The notes beneath the pieces were generated by a model. It made no database searches and was not told the origin of the DNA. It saw only the letters and a list, made by a program, of their open reading frames with translations. This document shows positions 24,041 to 37,249 of a stretch of 64,000 nucleotides of DNA, in pieces. The position numbers and the translations under genes are program-made. This DNA comes from Apricaphanius iberus (Eukaryota; Chordata; Actinopteri; Cyprinodontiformes; Aphaniidae), in contig JAPXFQ010002718.1 in NCBI GenBank assembly GCA_028564705.1, positions 806,001 to 870,000 on the forward strand. Direction: 5' to 3'. How positions within the stretch are numbered: the stretch's first letter is position 1; each line of letters begins with the position of its first letter.

Positions 24041-25109
24041 AAAAGATGGGAAATAAAGGTTTAGAAAATTTTACTCTGTGCAATGCAGCTATATAATATA
24101 TGGGTTTCGATTTCTAAAACGAGTCACAAAAAAAGGAACTTTATAATACTGAAATTGTTGGAGATGTAGCTGTACTAATAGTATAATAAAGGCACCCGGA
24201 GCCGGGTGTTGCATGGAGATGTGTTTGGGAGTGGGATGTTGGATTTTGTTGTAATGTCAATTGATGGAAACAGGTTTATTACTGGGAAGATGGTGGAACT
24301 TAAAGCCATGATCTGTCGTCCCATGCCTTCAGATGGCATTTTGTGTTTTTTTACTGATTGACTGAAAAAAAGGAACTTTAATTTCTGTTCAAATGTCGAC
24401 GTCTGGACACATCTTCATGCACAGATTTAGGTTAAGAGGGGGTGAGGGGATTTGTTTGGATGTTGATGCTTTCAAGCGGTGGGAGGGGTCAGTTAATCTC
24501 TACACAACCAGATAAACACACTTCTTATGAAAAAAGGTGACTGATACAAAAAATAAATACATTACAAAGTGGAAAAAGAGTTTGATTATGAGCGTTAACA
24601 CTCATGCTGTTCATGCAATCTCCTTCAAACCTTCAAATACAGACCTAATGTAGTGTATCAGGCTGTTCATGAATAAAACAGCACTGTGAGGCAGCCTGAG
24701 CTTCATGTTGAGAGTACAAACAGGAAGTACCATTGCCTCTCATTATGTCAACACAGTTGGTCGGACTGCACTTCGAGGTGACATATGCAGACCAGTTTCA
24801 CTGTTAAACAGCAAACAAACTCCACACGGTTGCTGCAACATATTTGGGTAAAACATGTTCACTAATTCTCTAAGACTTCAGCAAAAGCAGCAAAACTGTT
24901 TGGACCTTGGGGAAAACGGCTCAATTGTTTTGTTGTTTGGTCTTAGATGAGAGGATTGATACCACTCACATGTTAGCGCCCTATACAGCACTTGCTGCTC
25001 CATTCCTGCTCCTTGCACCTATTGGTATTTTGCTATGTAACAACCACAGAATACAATGTATTTACTAGAATGTGAAAGGAAAAAGATGCCTCTTTTTTTC
25101 TGTAAACAT

Positions 25110-25771
25110 TTCACTCCAATGGGGAGCCTGTCTCCTCCCCTTCCGGTCATGAGTCCCCTGGCCGAAAAAATATTGAATGGAAGTCAATGGAGCGATAAAA
25201 GTAATTTTTTGGTCCGCTTTGTCTCCCGTCCTGAATAAAACATATGCTGTACCTCAATTTAAATGATAACCAATGATGTAAATTTCGACTGTTTGTCAAG
25301 TGATTTGGAATTTATATGATTAAAAAAAATCACAATTAAAATGCCTACAAATCAGAAGTCACATATATAACTTCACCCTGCTAACGGTAGCTAGCACTAG
25401 CTATAGCACGTAAAACACTCACCAAGAGCTTGTAGAGCTTCTCCTCCATGCTGGTTCTCACTCCACTGAATGCTTTACCTCCAGCATAGCTGCTACTCTC
25501 TAGATGGTCCGATTTATAGAGGTTGTCTCCTTGTTTAATGCTCCCTTCGTCTCTTTCTTCTTCTGCCGTTGTAGTCCGCTAACCGCGTTTTCTCCTCATC
25601 AAAATTTGTCCCTAAAATTCATAGACATCATATGTTCGATCCATTGGGCATTTCAAACGGGATCAGAAAATAACTTTTATCGCTCCATTGACTCTCATTC
25701 ATTTTATTTTGGCAGTAGGGGACCCACGGACCTGAAGGTAAAGGGCGTGACTTAGGCTCCCCATAGACCTG
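25110..25771. mobile_element. Non-autonomous DNA element with ~100 bp TIRs
   Basis: The left end reads 'atggggagcct', then 'gtcaatggagcgataaaagt'. The right end read in reverse gives 'atggggagcct' and 'gtcaatggagcgataaaagt' at the same spacing. The arms are about 100 bp each with moderate divergence. The core carries no transposase. A third, right-arm-only relative lies at 32945-33140. Confidence 0.8.
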
Positions 25772-27119
25772 TTTCCACCATCCGAACTTCAGGGTAATTT
25801 GTGTGCGTCTCTGTTTCACTGTGTGCCCAAAAGGACCAGTTTCAGGGCCACTTCAGGAACCAAACGAGTGCCTGTCTCGGAGTATAAACTCGCAAACGGC
25901 CCAGTAGAGTCGCTGGGCGGGACTTGTGGTTAATTCATGCTGATTGGTTGTAACTCAGAGGGAAATTATATCAGCAGATTATATCATATTGTATCAGCAA
26001 TTTGTAAAATTGGAAGACTTGCTGGGGAAGTATCAACGTGAACAAAATAAAAGGCTGCATACTCGAAAAATGTACATAGTACATTTGAAAAGAACAACTT
26101 TAATTTAAAAAACAGCTATGACCTTGAAACTATAAGAAAAAAAATCCAAAAAGAAAATATATGTGAACAAAAACTTGCAACTTAAGATGAATTTGTGTAA
26201 ACATTTTCCTGCCCACCTGCAGGCTACGCGCCATATATTGCGCAAGTACATAATTTAACATCTACCTACACTGGTACGACTCGCCCCTGTACTACAAAGA
26301 AAAGCTGCAGAATTGTGAGTTCTGTGCTAAATGTGCAGTATACTCATGTCTGACAACACTTTGAAAAAACGAAAAATAAAGATTTACGAGGTGGGTTTTT
26401 TTTCTTTGCAAATCTTCTGACCTGCTGAACATGAGAGTCCATGTCCCTCAGAATTTTTAAAATAAATATCAAGAAGTGTGGCCATGCTTGCGACCCTCTG
26501 AACTTCCTCATCATGAATTTTGCACATTGTGATATTATGATGTGGACATCAGCCCCCAGGCAGCTGCAGGTAATTTATAAATCAGCCCCGGTGACGTGTG
26601 CATATGTGCTGTAAGCCAATGTAAATATTACATTCTTAAAAACAAACGAAAAAATTATTGCGATATACAAATAAAATTAATATCTTTTTTGATGAAATGC
26701 ACATAAAAATATTTATTTTATTAATTTTAAATATATATAAAACAATAAATTATAGTTAACTTGTGGCTATCAGCATATAATCAAAGCAAGTGGAACTTTT
26801 TAGTTTTACTGTTCACTATTGATATGTCCAATGCAGATATTTTAGAGTCAATTCAAATCCTTAAAAAAAAAATCTTATCACCTAACTAGTCAAAATAAAA
26901 GCTATGTTCAAGTGTGTGTCTGTTTCTAGGAGAAACACTGAATTCAGTCTTTTGGTTTTTGGAGTTGAACTTAATTTTAAGTCTTTATGTGGATTCCAGT
27001 CCCCATTCTTCTTCTGCCTCGAACAGACTTTTTCTCTGCGGGATTGCCTTTAATGTAGCTCTGCTGAAGGAAACCATCCCCACTTCTCTGCATCAAATGG
27101 ATTCATTGGAGGGGGGTTC

Positions 27120-27360
27120 GAGCATCTAATCGGGATACCCCTGGGGTGTTTCCCTTTGGATAATTTCCTGGGGTCATCCCGCTAGGCAGAGACCCCGGGA
27201 AGACCCACAATTTGATGGAGAGACTATACACCCCGCCTGACCCGGTAATATTTTAGGATTCCCCAAAATAAGTTGGAGAATGTCATTGGGAAGAGGGATG
27301 TCTGGGGTTCCCTCCTGGATCTTTTGCCCCCACAAGACGAACACAGAAAAGGATGGATGA
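27120..27360 (+). mobile_element. Non-LTR retrotransposon 3' tail
   Basis: The text 'cgggatacccctggggtgtt', 'ggagaatgtcattgggaaga', 'tctggggttccctcctggat' and the ending 'aaaggatggatga' follows the terminal segment of a common fish LINE family ('gaacgccttggggt ... gcggaagaggatggatgg'). It is 5'-truncated with no coding sequence. Confidence 0.45.
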
Positions 27361-29489
27361 CAATCTGGTTACCACTGAGTGCAACTGGTTGTACTGGATT
27401 TTATTTTGGGGCATCAAAATAAAAGGGGCTGAATCAAACCATACTATTAAAAGAAATATCTTCCTACTAATTGCTGAGATGAAATTATACACTTTGCATC
27501 TGTTTAGTAATAAGGTAACATTGGACTTTATTTGAGGGGATGGGAATAAAGGGTGCAGAACATTTACCGGTATGTCTATTCCATCTATTTTGCTTACCAT
27601 CTTTCGTATGACTTTCACTTCACAATTCTGAGCTATTCTGTGTTGTGTTGGGCTATGGCATAACATCCCGATAAATTAGAACCTCTTTTTTTTTGCTCCA
27701 ATAGAAGAAAACGTGAAACAATATATGAGCACTTTAGCCAGTCACTGTGTACTGGAATCTCAATAACACCTGTTACTGAGAATTATTGAATGATGAAAGT
27801 CAGAACTGTTGAAAGGCCTGTTAAAAACTGTTTGAATGTTGAGTATTTTCTTTTAACCCATGTTCTTAACTTCAGCAACCCTCTTTCAGAACCAGGAAAA
27901 CACCATCTTATACGCATTCGGCATTGTGAAAATAACATCTGCTTAGCGAGTGAGCTAACAGCTTATACAATCTACCTTGGAATGTGTGTCTGCAGCCCAT
28001 TAATCCCCCCAAATCCCTCATATTCCAGATCAATTCTGTTGCCAAATCTCCTTTTGCCGTTTTACAACGTGCAAGCGTTGCTTTACGCACTTGCGCTGCC
28101 CCAAAGGATCTCAACGGAGGAATCACATGAGCCGGACCTCTGCCTCTTTCCTTGTGAGCATGCTGCAACCAGCGTCCGCCTCACAGCTGGAGGAGGAGCG
28201 GATAGACATGAATGGGGTCTTTTGTGAAAGGCCATCTTCTCAAGAGGCCGCCTTGGTAAGGGTTGCATGTTTGTGCTCCTAGCTTTGTCCATTGTGACCG
28301 CTTCTGCAACAAACAGGTGCTCTTTTGTGGAGTCAGAGGAATAAGACCGCATAAAGCCTCCGTGAGAAAAGCACTGCAGCATGCATTATAAATCTGCCTC
28401 TGTCAGTCACATAGCACCAGCTTCTAAAACTGAGACAGCTAAATGAAGGGAAAAACAAGAACTAGCTTTTGGGGAAGGAAACTTCTCAACAAACAGATAA
28501 AGCTTAGCATGTCCCCCCCATCCCTCATTAGACCTAAATGCATAATAAACAGCTAGGAAAGCAAAAGTATCCGGAACAGCATAACTAAACCCAACGTATA
28601 TATGAATGGTTTACAAGCACCAGAATGACTCATGATAAAACATAGTGTAGGTGTCTTCATGTTGTGAAGCTTTGCCATCTCTAGTATGAGTAGGCCTGGC
28701 ACCAATGGGCCACTCAGGTATTGGGCCTGCCCAAGCAAAATTACCACCCCAGTGTAAATTAAGTTGCAATCGTGCAATTTATTGACGCAAAACAACCAAC
28801 AGAGGGTGCAGCAGGCAATTAATTGGAACTTTTGGAGGCAGTGAAGAAGATACTTTGATACAGTTATGTGCCAAAATTGACATTAGTGCTTGGCTGAATG
28901 AAAACAAAAGTACACCTAGCACAAGCAGGGGATGTGCCGGTACATCACCAGTCAGAGAGACTGTTGGATTTTGGACATAAGACTTGCTATGTACTAGCGA
29001 TTTTAAATGAGGACCTTAAAGATCCACTCTGTAACCTTTAAACCTTAAAAACATGTTTTTGAAACATTTTGGCGGTACAATTCAATTCAGTTTATTTATA
29101 TAGCGTCATTTCACAACAGATGTCATCTCAAGGCACTTTACAAGAAAAGTTATTATAATACAATGTTTAATTTAGGAATTAGAGAACCAAAGAAGATTGC
29201 GTTCTGATTTCTCAGCAATCCCTCACACTCAGCAAGCATGAAGCGACAGTGGAGAGGAAAAACTCCCTTTTAACAGGAAGAAACCTCCATCAGAACCAGG
29301 CTCAGCATAAGTGGTCATCTGCCGAGACCGTCTGGGGTTTGGAGAAGGCAGCAGAGACACAGAAAGAGCAACAGAGCTGATGCAGAAGCAGAAGTTGGTA
29401 GCAGGACGTGGAGAACGTTCCTCCACTGGAATGCCATCTTAGTCAGGGTTGTCAAGCAGGGCGGGTCAGGAGCACCTACTGTAGGAAGA

Positions 29490-30307
29490 GACTAGTTCAT
29501 TCACACCGCAGGCTTTGTCAGCGTCAGCAACGTCAAGATTACATGTTAAGTCTATGGCGGAGGCAGTTGGAGGAGCGTCACGCTCTCTGCGGCGCTTTGT
29601 GAGCTTTGGCTCCGTCAACTTTTCAATCTTTTCCTGCTTTTCATGCTTCACAGCTCATAAAGCCAGCAACGCAGAAGTTCAGCTAGTCGAACTTTTGACG
29701 GTGCTGACGGCTCTGAAGCGGCACGTTAACCAATCAGAGCTTATCATTGTAGCGACGTCAATACACGTATTTTGAATGTAGCGGGAGCAGGAAAAACCTA
29801 CATTTTAAGTCTAGATAACGCAGATTTAAAAAAATCTTAAATAATGCTTACCGAAGACAGATGGACAGGCGCTCTTCGGGAGGAATAGACAACCTGTAGT
29901 TGGTGTCCTGGTAGGAGATTTGAGCTCCGATGCGGCCCAGGAGGTCGTAAAATTGGGCGCCGGACAGACGGAAGTACTGCTGAAAGCGAACCTCATCCAT
30001 ACGTAGCTCCTGGAGCAAATGGTTAAACTCCCCAAACTCAGAACGCATCCGTATCCACAAACGGCGCTTATGTTGCCGAAGTCGACGCTGTCTAGCTTTA
30101 TTTAGCAAATAAATCCAAGCCACACTCTCAATACCATCTTCCATAGTTCAGAATGTCCGGCAACAGAAGAAGCCCAGCCCATGCGCTCTTTTTTGCTCAG
30201 AAGTGGCAGACTTTGCAGACTTTGCAAGCTTCAACATAGAAGCGTCAAACTAGATGCTTTGTGAGCTTTGGCTGACGCTGACAAAGCCTGCGGTGTGAAT
30301 AAACCAA
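29490..30307 (-). mobile_element. PIF/Harbinger deletion derivative with perfect 30 bp TIRs
   Basis: 29499-29528 and 30271-30300 are perfect inverted repeats (attcacaccgcaggctttgt plus 10 more bases). Outside them the match continues with mismatches (agttc / ggttt). On the minus strand, 30144-29852 encodes the first transposase exon, from MEDGIESVAW through RFQQYFRLSGAQFYDLL to PPEERLSICL. It ends at a good donor, CG|GTAAGC. The catalytic DDE part is missing, so the element cannot move itself. It sits inside the LINE described above, so it is the younger insertion. Confidence 0.85.
29852..30144 (-). pseudogene. Harbinger-type transposase, first exon only
   Basis: An open 98-residue reading frame rich in Arg and Lys at its start (KARQRRLRQHKRRLW), followed by the conserved FGEFNHLL...RFQQYFRLS and QDTNYRLSIPPEERL motifs of HARBI1-like proteins. 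It stops at a splice donor after residue ~97. The partner exon is not found within the TIRs. Retained coding capacity implies a fairly recent deletion. Confidence 0.75.
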
Positions 30308-32511
30308 TAGGTTAGCGCTCGCATTGACAGCACATCATGCAGTTGGAGAGAAGTACTAACTGACTAATAATGTCCTAAAACTGCCTAGCCTAAAGCAGCA
30401 TAGCTACTAACATTAACCTGTCTTCTAGCTACTAGGAGACCTGGCTACTAACACTCTACCTGGCTTACCTTAATCTCTACCTAGCTACTCTACCTCTTCC
30501 TAGCTTTTGACACTCTACCTGACTAACATTAACCTGTCTCTGCCTAGCTACCTGTCTAACCTGTCTCTAACTGCCTATTAACATATCTCTAACTGTAAGC
30601 TTTGTCAAAAAGGAAGGTTTTAATCCTAGTTTTAAAGATAGACAAGTTGTCTATCAGGGGAGCCTGATAACTGAAAGATCTGCCACCCATTCTACTTTTA
30701 GAAATCCTAGGAACTACCAGTAAACCTGCAGTCTGAGAGCGAAGTGTTAGGAACATATGGAACAATCAGGTCTCTTATGTATGATGGAGCTAGATTATTA
30801 AGAGCTTTATATGTCAGAAGGAGGATCTTGAATTCTATTCTAGATTTTACTGGGAGCCAGTGAAGAGAAGCTAAAACCGGGGAAATGTCATCTCTTCTTC
30901 TTTTATTCATCAATTGTATTCTGTGGACTACCTGATAATAAAGAGTTACATTAATCCAGCCTTGAACTAATAAAGGCATGGACTAGTTTTTCAGCATCAC
31001 TCCTGGACAAGATGGTTCTAATTTATTTGCAATATTACTCAGGTGAAAAAAGGAAATCCTAGAGACTTCTTTAATGTGAGATCTAAATGACATATCTTGG
31101 TCAAAAATAACACCAAGGTTCTTTGCGTTATTACTATTATTATTACCCAGTCATGATTGTGTTTGTGAACTAATAATGCCTGTTGAAGCATATTCAACAC
31201 ATACCAACACTGGGGGACACAGTTATGCTAAATTGGGCCAAGCTTAGCAGAATTACCAGAATTGATATCTCTTATATTTTTTTTTACATAACTGTAAATA
31301 AATACAGGTATTATATGGTAAAGATGGCCTCTGACTGTGAGCCATGCTGCTTCTGCAGTTTGTTACTTGTTTCAATCTATTTTTACTGAGTGGCACACAT
31401 ATTGTTCCCGTAAGAAGGAGGAACTTCCCAGCAGAATGGGTTAAATGAGTTTCAGTGTAGTGTTCCTTCATTAATGTTCAATAACTTAGCGTCTCACAAC
31501 CTGAAAACCTCAGGAGAAGGAGCTGGAAGTGGATGAGCTTCTTCAGGACCTGACCCATTACTATATCCCTAAGTCCTTGGGACCGGTCCAAGCTCAGATG
31601 TTGCGTAAATCATTCAGGATGTCCGCCGAAAGATCAAACTGTGGTTATTAAAATGTCGACCCGGGTCTTCCTGCTCTCCAATGAGCCGACAACATGCTTT
31701 ACAACCCCACTTAATACTACAGCAATATTCCGGTCAAGTCACAGGCAGTGGTTAGTGTTGGAGACGGGGAGCGGAAATTGCCCCGATGTGTAATGGAATG
31801 GCGAGGTTAATGGACATGGAAGATTAAAAATAATTCTGGCAGCAGGGTTGAGGGGGATAAGTGTTCCATTCTGTAATGCAGATGATTACTCATGTTGTTG
31901 ATCATGACAAGAGGAAAGGGAAAGTGCAACAAGTGTGTGCAGTTTTTTTTTTTACCCTCAGAGGATTTTAATAATGGCTAGATATTATTAAAAGGCACAT
32001 TTATCCAATTACTGAAGGAAAAACATTCAAGAAACAATGTCTAGAGTTTTTGGCTGCTCATGGTGGCAGTATGTTGGAGTAGCTGGCTATGTCAGTTTTT
32101 GTTCTTAATTTTTGTGGTTGAGGCATCACTTTTTTGGACAAATATTCCCTCTGGTTTTGGATGCTGTGCAGCTGGCAGCATTTGGTGTTTTATGGGCAAT
32201 TAGACTGATCGAAAAAAAGCACAACCTAATACCTGAACTACGATCCCAAATGAAAAAGGAGTTAAAAGGAGGCAGCGAGAGAAGGAGAAAGTTCAAACCA
32301 TCTCTTTCATCCATCATAACAAGCAGGGATCATATTGCCGACTCCAACATCTCTCTGCTCAGCTTTCTAACCAAAATACTAAACAGATTTAAAGAAAGTG
32401 AAAGAAGCAATACGGATAATTAGCAGCACTAGACAACAATTAATGGTTAAATCCAGGAAATGTTCCTGTGGAATATTGACTCTGCTGCCCTGATATTGAG
32501 ATGTTAACATG

Positions 32512-32745
32512 TAATGGCATTTATCGTATTGTCATACAGAAACAGATTTCACCGGGAGAGAGTGGTTAAGACTGCACAGAGAATTACTGGGACGTCACTA
32601 CCCTCTCTGCAGAGAAATTACCACCGCACAGCCCAGAGGACAGCTGCCTCAATACCCAAAGATCACACACATCCACAACATTCACTGTTCACAAATCTGC
32701 ACTCTGGTCAGAGGTACAGGGGTGTGAAATACAGAACCACATGAT
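32512..32745 (+). mobile_element. LINE ORF2 C-terminal fragment
   Basis: The plus strand encodes RVVKTAQRITGTSLPSLQ and then HPQHSLFTNLHSGQRYRGVK, the characteristic tail of reverse-transcriptase ORFs in several fish LINE families (RIVKTA...G.PLPS... / HP.H.LF..LPSGRRYR). There is no RT core upstream in frame. The clade is not determined. Confidence 0.65.
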
Positions 32746-32944
32746 TTAAAAACCTTTTTTATTCATTCTACTTTTAGACTTTTAAATAATTGGTTTTGTT
32801 TGTGCATTTAAATGTACTGTACACTAGACACTTACATATTAGACTAGATACATATATTTTTCTACTTTTATCCTTTGTCTCCTTCTCCTTCAGTGGTTGC
32901 CCGCTATGCGTTCTTAAACAAAACCTAAAGTAGCTTTTGCCACC

Positions 32945-33140
32945 TTTCGAAAATCTGCATTTTCTCTGCATTAAAGTTTGTCTTTAAAATTCACGGACCT
33001 CATATGTCACATGATGCATTTCAAACACGATCAGAAAATAACTTTTATGGCTATATTGACTGATTCATTTTTTTTAGCATTAGGGAACCTCTGGACCTTA
33101 AGTAGAAGGACGTGACTTAGGCTCCCCATATACAAAAGAG
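32945..33140. mobile_element. Relative of the 25.1 kb long-TIR element, one arm only
   Basis: It aligns with 25590-25771: 'gcatttcaaacacgatcaga' versus 'gcatttcaaacgggatcaga', then 'aaaataacttttat', 'gcattagggaacctctggac', and the shared terminus 'gacttaggctccccata'. The other arm is not seen. Confidence 0.65.
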
Positions 33141-34324
33141 CATCGAGATAAAAGCTTTTTTTAATGATAATTAACTGAAGAAAGTCCAGAGATAAAGGTT
33201 TTTGTTGAACAGACACCAAACACACGGATGTGTACAAGCTTCATTTTTTCCTCAGTGACAGAAAAGGGCCAAAACCTCAACGTCAGCTATTTCACAACCT
33301 ATCACATCTGACCTACCGGCCCCAGCCTGAGCAGCTGTGTGGCTGCCTTTTCTATTCCCGAGTACTAACGTCGAAAACAGAACTGGTAGGGGAATGGAGC
33401 AAACAAAATCCTGATGCATGTGTGACACATTTTTCATGAGACGAATTGTAAAAGACACATTTTAAAAATCCCGTAACCAGCATGTAGTCTTTAAAAAAAA
33501 ACTCTCCCCCAGTCTCAACTCTTTTGCATCTCTTCTTCCCTGGCCTTTCTTCCTTCTTTCCATTGACATTTTCTTTGCCTCTGCTTAAGAAACGTATCTC
33601 AATAACATGATGCTGTCATTATCTTAGGTCCCCCATTGCGACAGTGCACGGTCCTGGTTTTCCACAAAACACAGAGGTCTGCAGCGTCCTCCTCCGTGGC
33701 TTGAGCCACAACAAGACTTTGCATCTTCTTGCTCTCGGCAATTTTCTATAAACTTTCTGGTCAACAGGTTCGCCTATTTCTGCTGTGGACGTCTGCAGCT
33801 CTTTCAGAGTTAGGGTTGTGTTCCGTCCGGCTTCACGACGCTCCTTCACAGAACATCTAATTGACACTGAGATTAAATTAAAGACTGAGGAGGTGGGTAG
33901 GGGGGCTAGATAGAAAAGGACAACACACGTCGGATATTTATTCATAAAATAAAACTCTAACTTAGAGCTTGTTGTAATATGTCAAAAAGTCTTCAGTAGG
34001 TAATAGTTCTGTAGCTGAATACTGGAACCAGCAGCTCTTAACTGGTACGGCTTGAGCTGCGTCTTAATTTTATCACTGTAGATTCTTCTTCCAGCTTTCA
34101 GCCTTGCATCAGTGAGAACTAATCCTCTGAGAGACTGCTTGGTGTAACAGCTGGTGTCTGATGAATGGAGCCATTAAACCAAAAACCAGGGAGAGCCGGG
34201 TGCCGCTTGAATGGACGCTGGACAAACGTTACATTTTTCATGTCAAATTTCCAGTTCTTAGTCCTTAGTTTTCAAAATACTTTATGACCAAAATTTACGA
34301 AAAAATGTATGACATTTCTATAAC

Positions 34325-34625
34325 AGACGGGTCATAGCAAGGGGGTAGGAGTTTGTCTTGTAATCGGAGAGTTGCCAGTTCGAGCCCCCACTCGGTGGCT
34401 GACGTTAGTTGTGTTCTTGGGCAATACACTTCACCCACCTGCCAACTGCTGGTGGTCAGAGGGCCTGATGGCGCCAGTGTCTGGAAGCCTCGCCTCAGTC
34501 AGTGCACCCCAGAGCAGCTGTGGCAACAGTGTAGCTTACCATCACCAATGTGTGAATAAGTGCTTGAATGGGTAAATTGCTGAATGTGTTAAGCTCTTTA
34601 GTAAAGCGAAATACAAGGACAGGCC
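34325..34625 (+). repeat. SINE-like repeat with tRNA-like head
   Basis: 'gtaatcggagagttgccagt' followed by 'tcgagcccccactcggtggc' resembles a tRNA box B context. The body ('cagtgcaccccagagcagct', 'gtagcttaccatcaccaatg', 'gtgtgaataag') and the end 'aaagcgaaatacaagg' match the copies at 2728-2876 and, inverted, at 39905-40170. Confidence 0.65.
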
Positions 34626-35944
34626 ATTTCCCATATGGATGTCCAAAGTCGGTCCTCAACGTATCCTGCATGGCATCTTTTAGAGTTTTCCCTGGCTCAA
34701 CACACCTGAATCCCAAAGATGGCTCATTAACAGAACCTCTTTAGAGCTTTTTCAAACTGTGTGGGAATTCCGTTTGCCATTACCGATGTCATCATTAGTA
34801 CGAGACATCCCGACTTCACCTAGACTAAAGTAGACGGATCAGCTTGTCCTGCAGATGAGCTCCACCAAGACATCCCTCACACACATGAGCAGCAGTCATA
34901 AGCTTGTCTCCAGGGAGCTCTGGGAGACAGACAGATTGGTGCATACACACCATAATCCTGGACTTGGACAGGAGGCAGTGGGTAGGATGTTTGAGTGTGA
35001 GCTGGGCGGCAGCAAGCCCTAATGCCCCCCCCTCTGTCTACCCGGTCAGAGACGAAGTGAAGTCCACAGTCTTTTTATCCCGTTATCCAGAGCAATAGCA
35101 GCTGGAGACAGCAGCATGTAGATTCTAACACACGCGACCCGAGAACAATCACCCTGGCCAGGTTGCCTCCACTCCCTGGGAGGAATCGATAAAAAAGTCA
35201 TTTGGAGCTCCTGCTTCTCAAAACACGGCGGGTAGAGGCATCAGCGGCTCGTCTAACCGGCCTCTTCCAGACATTAACTGTAGGAAAGCAGGAGGGATAA
35301 AGAATTCATGAGAGGATGGCCGTGGAGAAGCACGGCTCCCTCAAAGCCCGGATCCTCATGGGACGTCCCGATTTACATCATGAGGGAGAGGCTGGGCCAA
35401 AACATAAACAGGCTGCAAATCGATGAACACCGGAGTGCCGACGAGATGGCAGAGATACCCGGGCACTCCAGCTGCTTTTTACACTGATACTCTCAGGGAT
35501 AAGAGGGGTTTAACAGATGGAGAGGGGGGATGGAAGGAAGGAAGAGGAAGAGAACTGGGTCATTTCAGTCATATTCCTTCTAACGAACAACAGTAACAAC
35601 CTGAACCAGACATCGGTTCAGTCTTGACAATGTGTTGAGGGAAAAAACAAGAGGAAGAGAGCACGATCGAGCAGATGACAATGAGTCGCCGAGGGCCAGT
35701 CTGACAGCTCCGGCCTATCATCCTTACAGAGGTGGCCTCTTGATCCCAATCCCAATCCAGGCCTGCAGAGATGAGGGCTGAGGGTGATGAGTTCATAATG
35801 TCTAGCAAAAACTGTTAATTTTCACCTCAAGACAACAACAAATGAATTTTACAGAGATCCAGTCCTCGAGAAAAGCAAATCAGTCCAGCTCTGAGTGTGA
35901 CTTGGGAGTCTGTTTCTCCACCTGTTATCCTGCATCATTTCTCT

Positions 35945-36025
35945 GCTCTAACCCAGTGTTTGCCAACCCTGGTTCTCAAGCGACACTGTCCTGCATGTTT
36001 TAGATGCTTTTCTGCTTTAACCCGT
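35945..36025. repeat. Half copy of a palindromic MITE
   Basis: 'cagtgtttgccaaccctggt', 'tctcaagcgacactgtcctg' and 'catgttttagatgcttttct' are the left arm of the palindromic family described at 57185-57355. The right arm is absent. Confidence 0.6.
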
Positions 36026-37249
36026 TAACATTCCTGCAATTTCCGCCCAAAATATTTTAAAAACGCATACCCAAATTAAAATCAAAGCTGTTCTCAAACC
36101 GTTTGGAGTAAAGATATGACTGGGGTCTCGTTGGAAATAAAACACTCTGAAATATTTCACAGAACAGTGAATATGTCTAAGTTCATTGTAGTCCACTTAT
36201 ATAACTTTTAATACAGAGGAAAAGATAAAATTGTGTGTTCGCTTATTAAAATCTGTAAAATATATGCTCAAAAAATAGTTTAAGAATTGTATGGTTTCCC
36301 TAAAAACATTGTGGGTCTAAAGTCTGATTTATTACCTTCATCCACAAAACAAATGACAGCAATAAACCCAAAAATGAGCCTTTTACAACATATATAAATA
36401 AATACCATAAACTAAAGGTCAAATGTTCCCAAAAAAGGTTCAATCTGTGCCAAATCTGCTATTTCCTTCTAATTAAAAAATCACCACTGTGTTGTCTCAA
36501 ATAAAGCTCCACAGCTTCCACCATGTTGTATAATAACAATAAAGTGTGTTTTGACCCAGCACTCAAAGGGTTACTTACTCTGCGTAACGGTGCGTAATCC
36601 TTTCCGTTCTTTGTTTGGATAAGCTTTTGTTACGTGAGGGCCCTTTCCACATCAAAGATAAAGTCCAACCCCCCAATTGACCTATTGCTGTTTTCAGCAG
36701 TACATAGGCTATTTGATGCTTCAATCACCATTGTTCTCAGCCACGACCGGTTTGAGGCATGTACAAGAGAATAGGGATGGTACTTTTTCGGCTATCAGCC
36801 AATAGCTGACGATTTTGCGCTCATGCATGTAGCATGTACACGCAGTCCTACGACTTGATCCCAGAAAAGTGAGAGAAGTTCAAATTTTCATCGATTTCGC
36901 TCAAACGAGGACCAATCAGCGGTTTCATTAACTGACCAATGAGCTCATAGGATGCTACTCAGTTATCTCCGGGAAAACATGGAGGAAATGTTCATACTCG
37001 CCGTGTCACATTTCCCAGAGCTTAACAGTATTTATACAAAGGAATATAGAATAGGATCATTTTTGAGTTCCCTCACTAAATTATGGTACAAACCTTTTGT
37101 TTCCCTTGTTTGTAATATGGGATCAACCCATTCATGTCTTTTTCGTTTCTTATATAGCAAAGCCAAAAGTAAGATTTCACTCAACTCTAGGAAAATTTTG
37201 TGACACTTCATATCTGCCGCTTTTTCACCCTGAACTGCTTCGTTAATCG

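Larger units (their letters stand above)
29075..31140 (-). mobile_element. L2-like LINE, 3' part, split by a Harbinger derivative
   Basis: On the minus strand, 30979-30707 encodes a reverse transcriptase C-terminal region including SPVLASLHWLPVKSRIEFKI and LLLTYKALNNLAPSYI, typical of fish L2/CR1-like LINEs. Downstream comes a non-coding tail. The 3' end near 29085 reads 'gtaaagtgccttgagatgac' and 'tataaataaactgaattgaa', the canonical terminal sequence with short tandem tail. The copy is 5'-truncated and its 3' region is interrupted at about 29490-30307 by another element. Confidence 0.75.

Noticed and set aside
33619..33945. 108-codon minus-strand ORF with basic residues
   Set aside because: No recognisable domain and no promoter or splice evidence. 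It may be part of an unidentified repeat.
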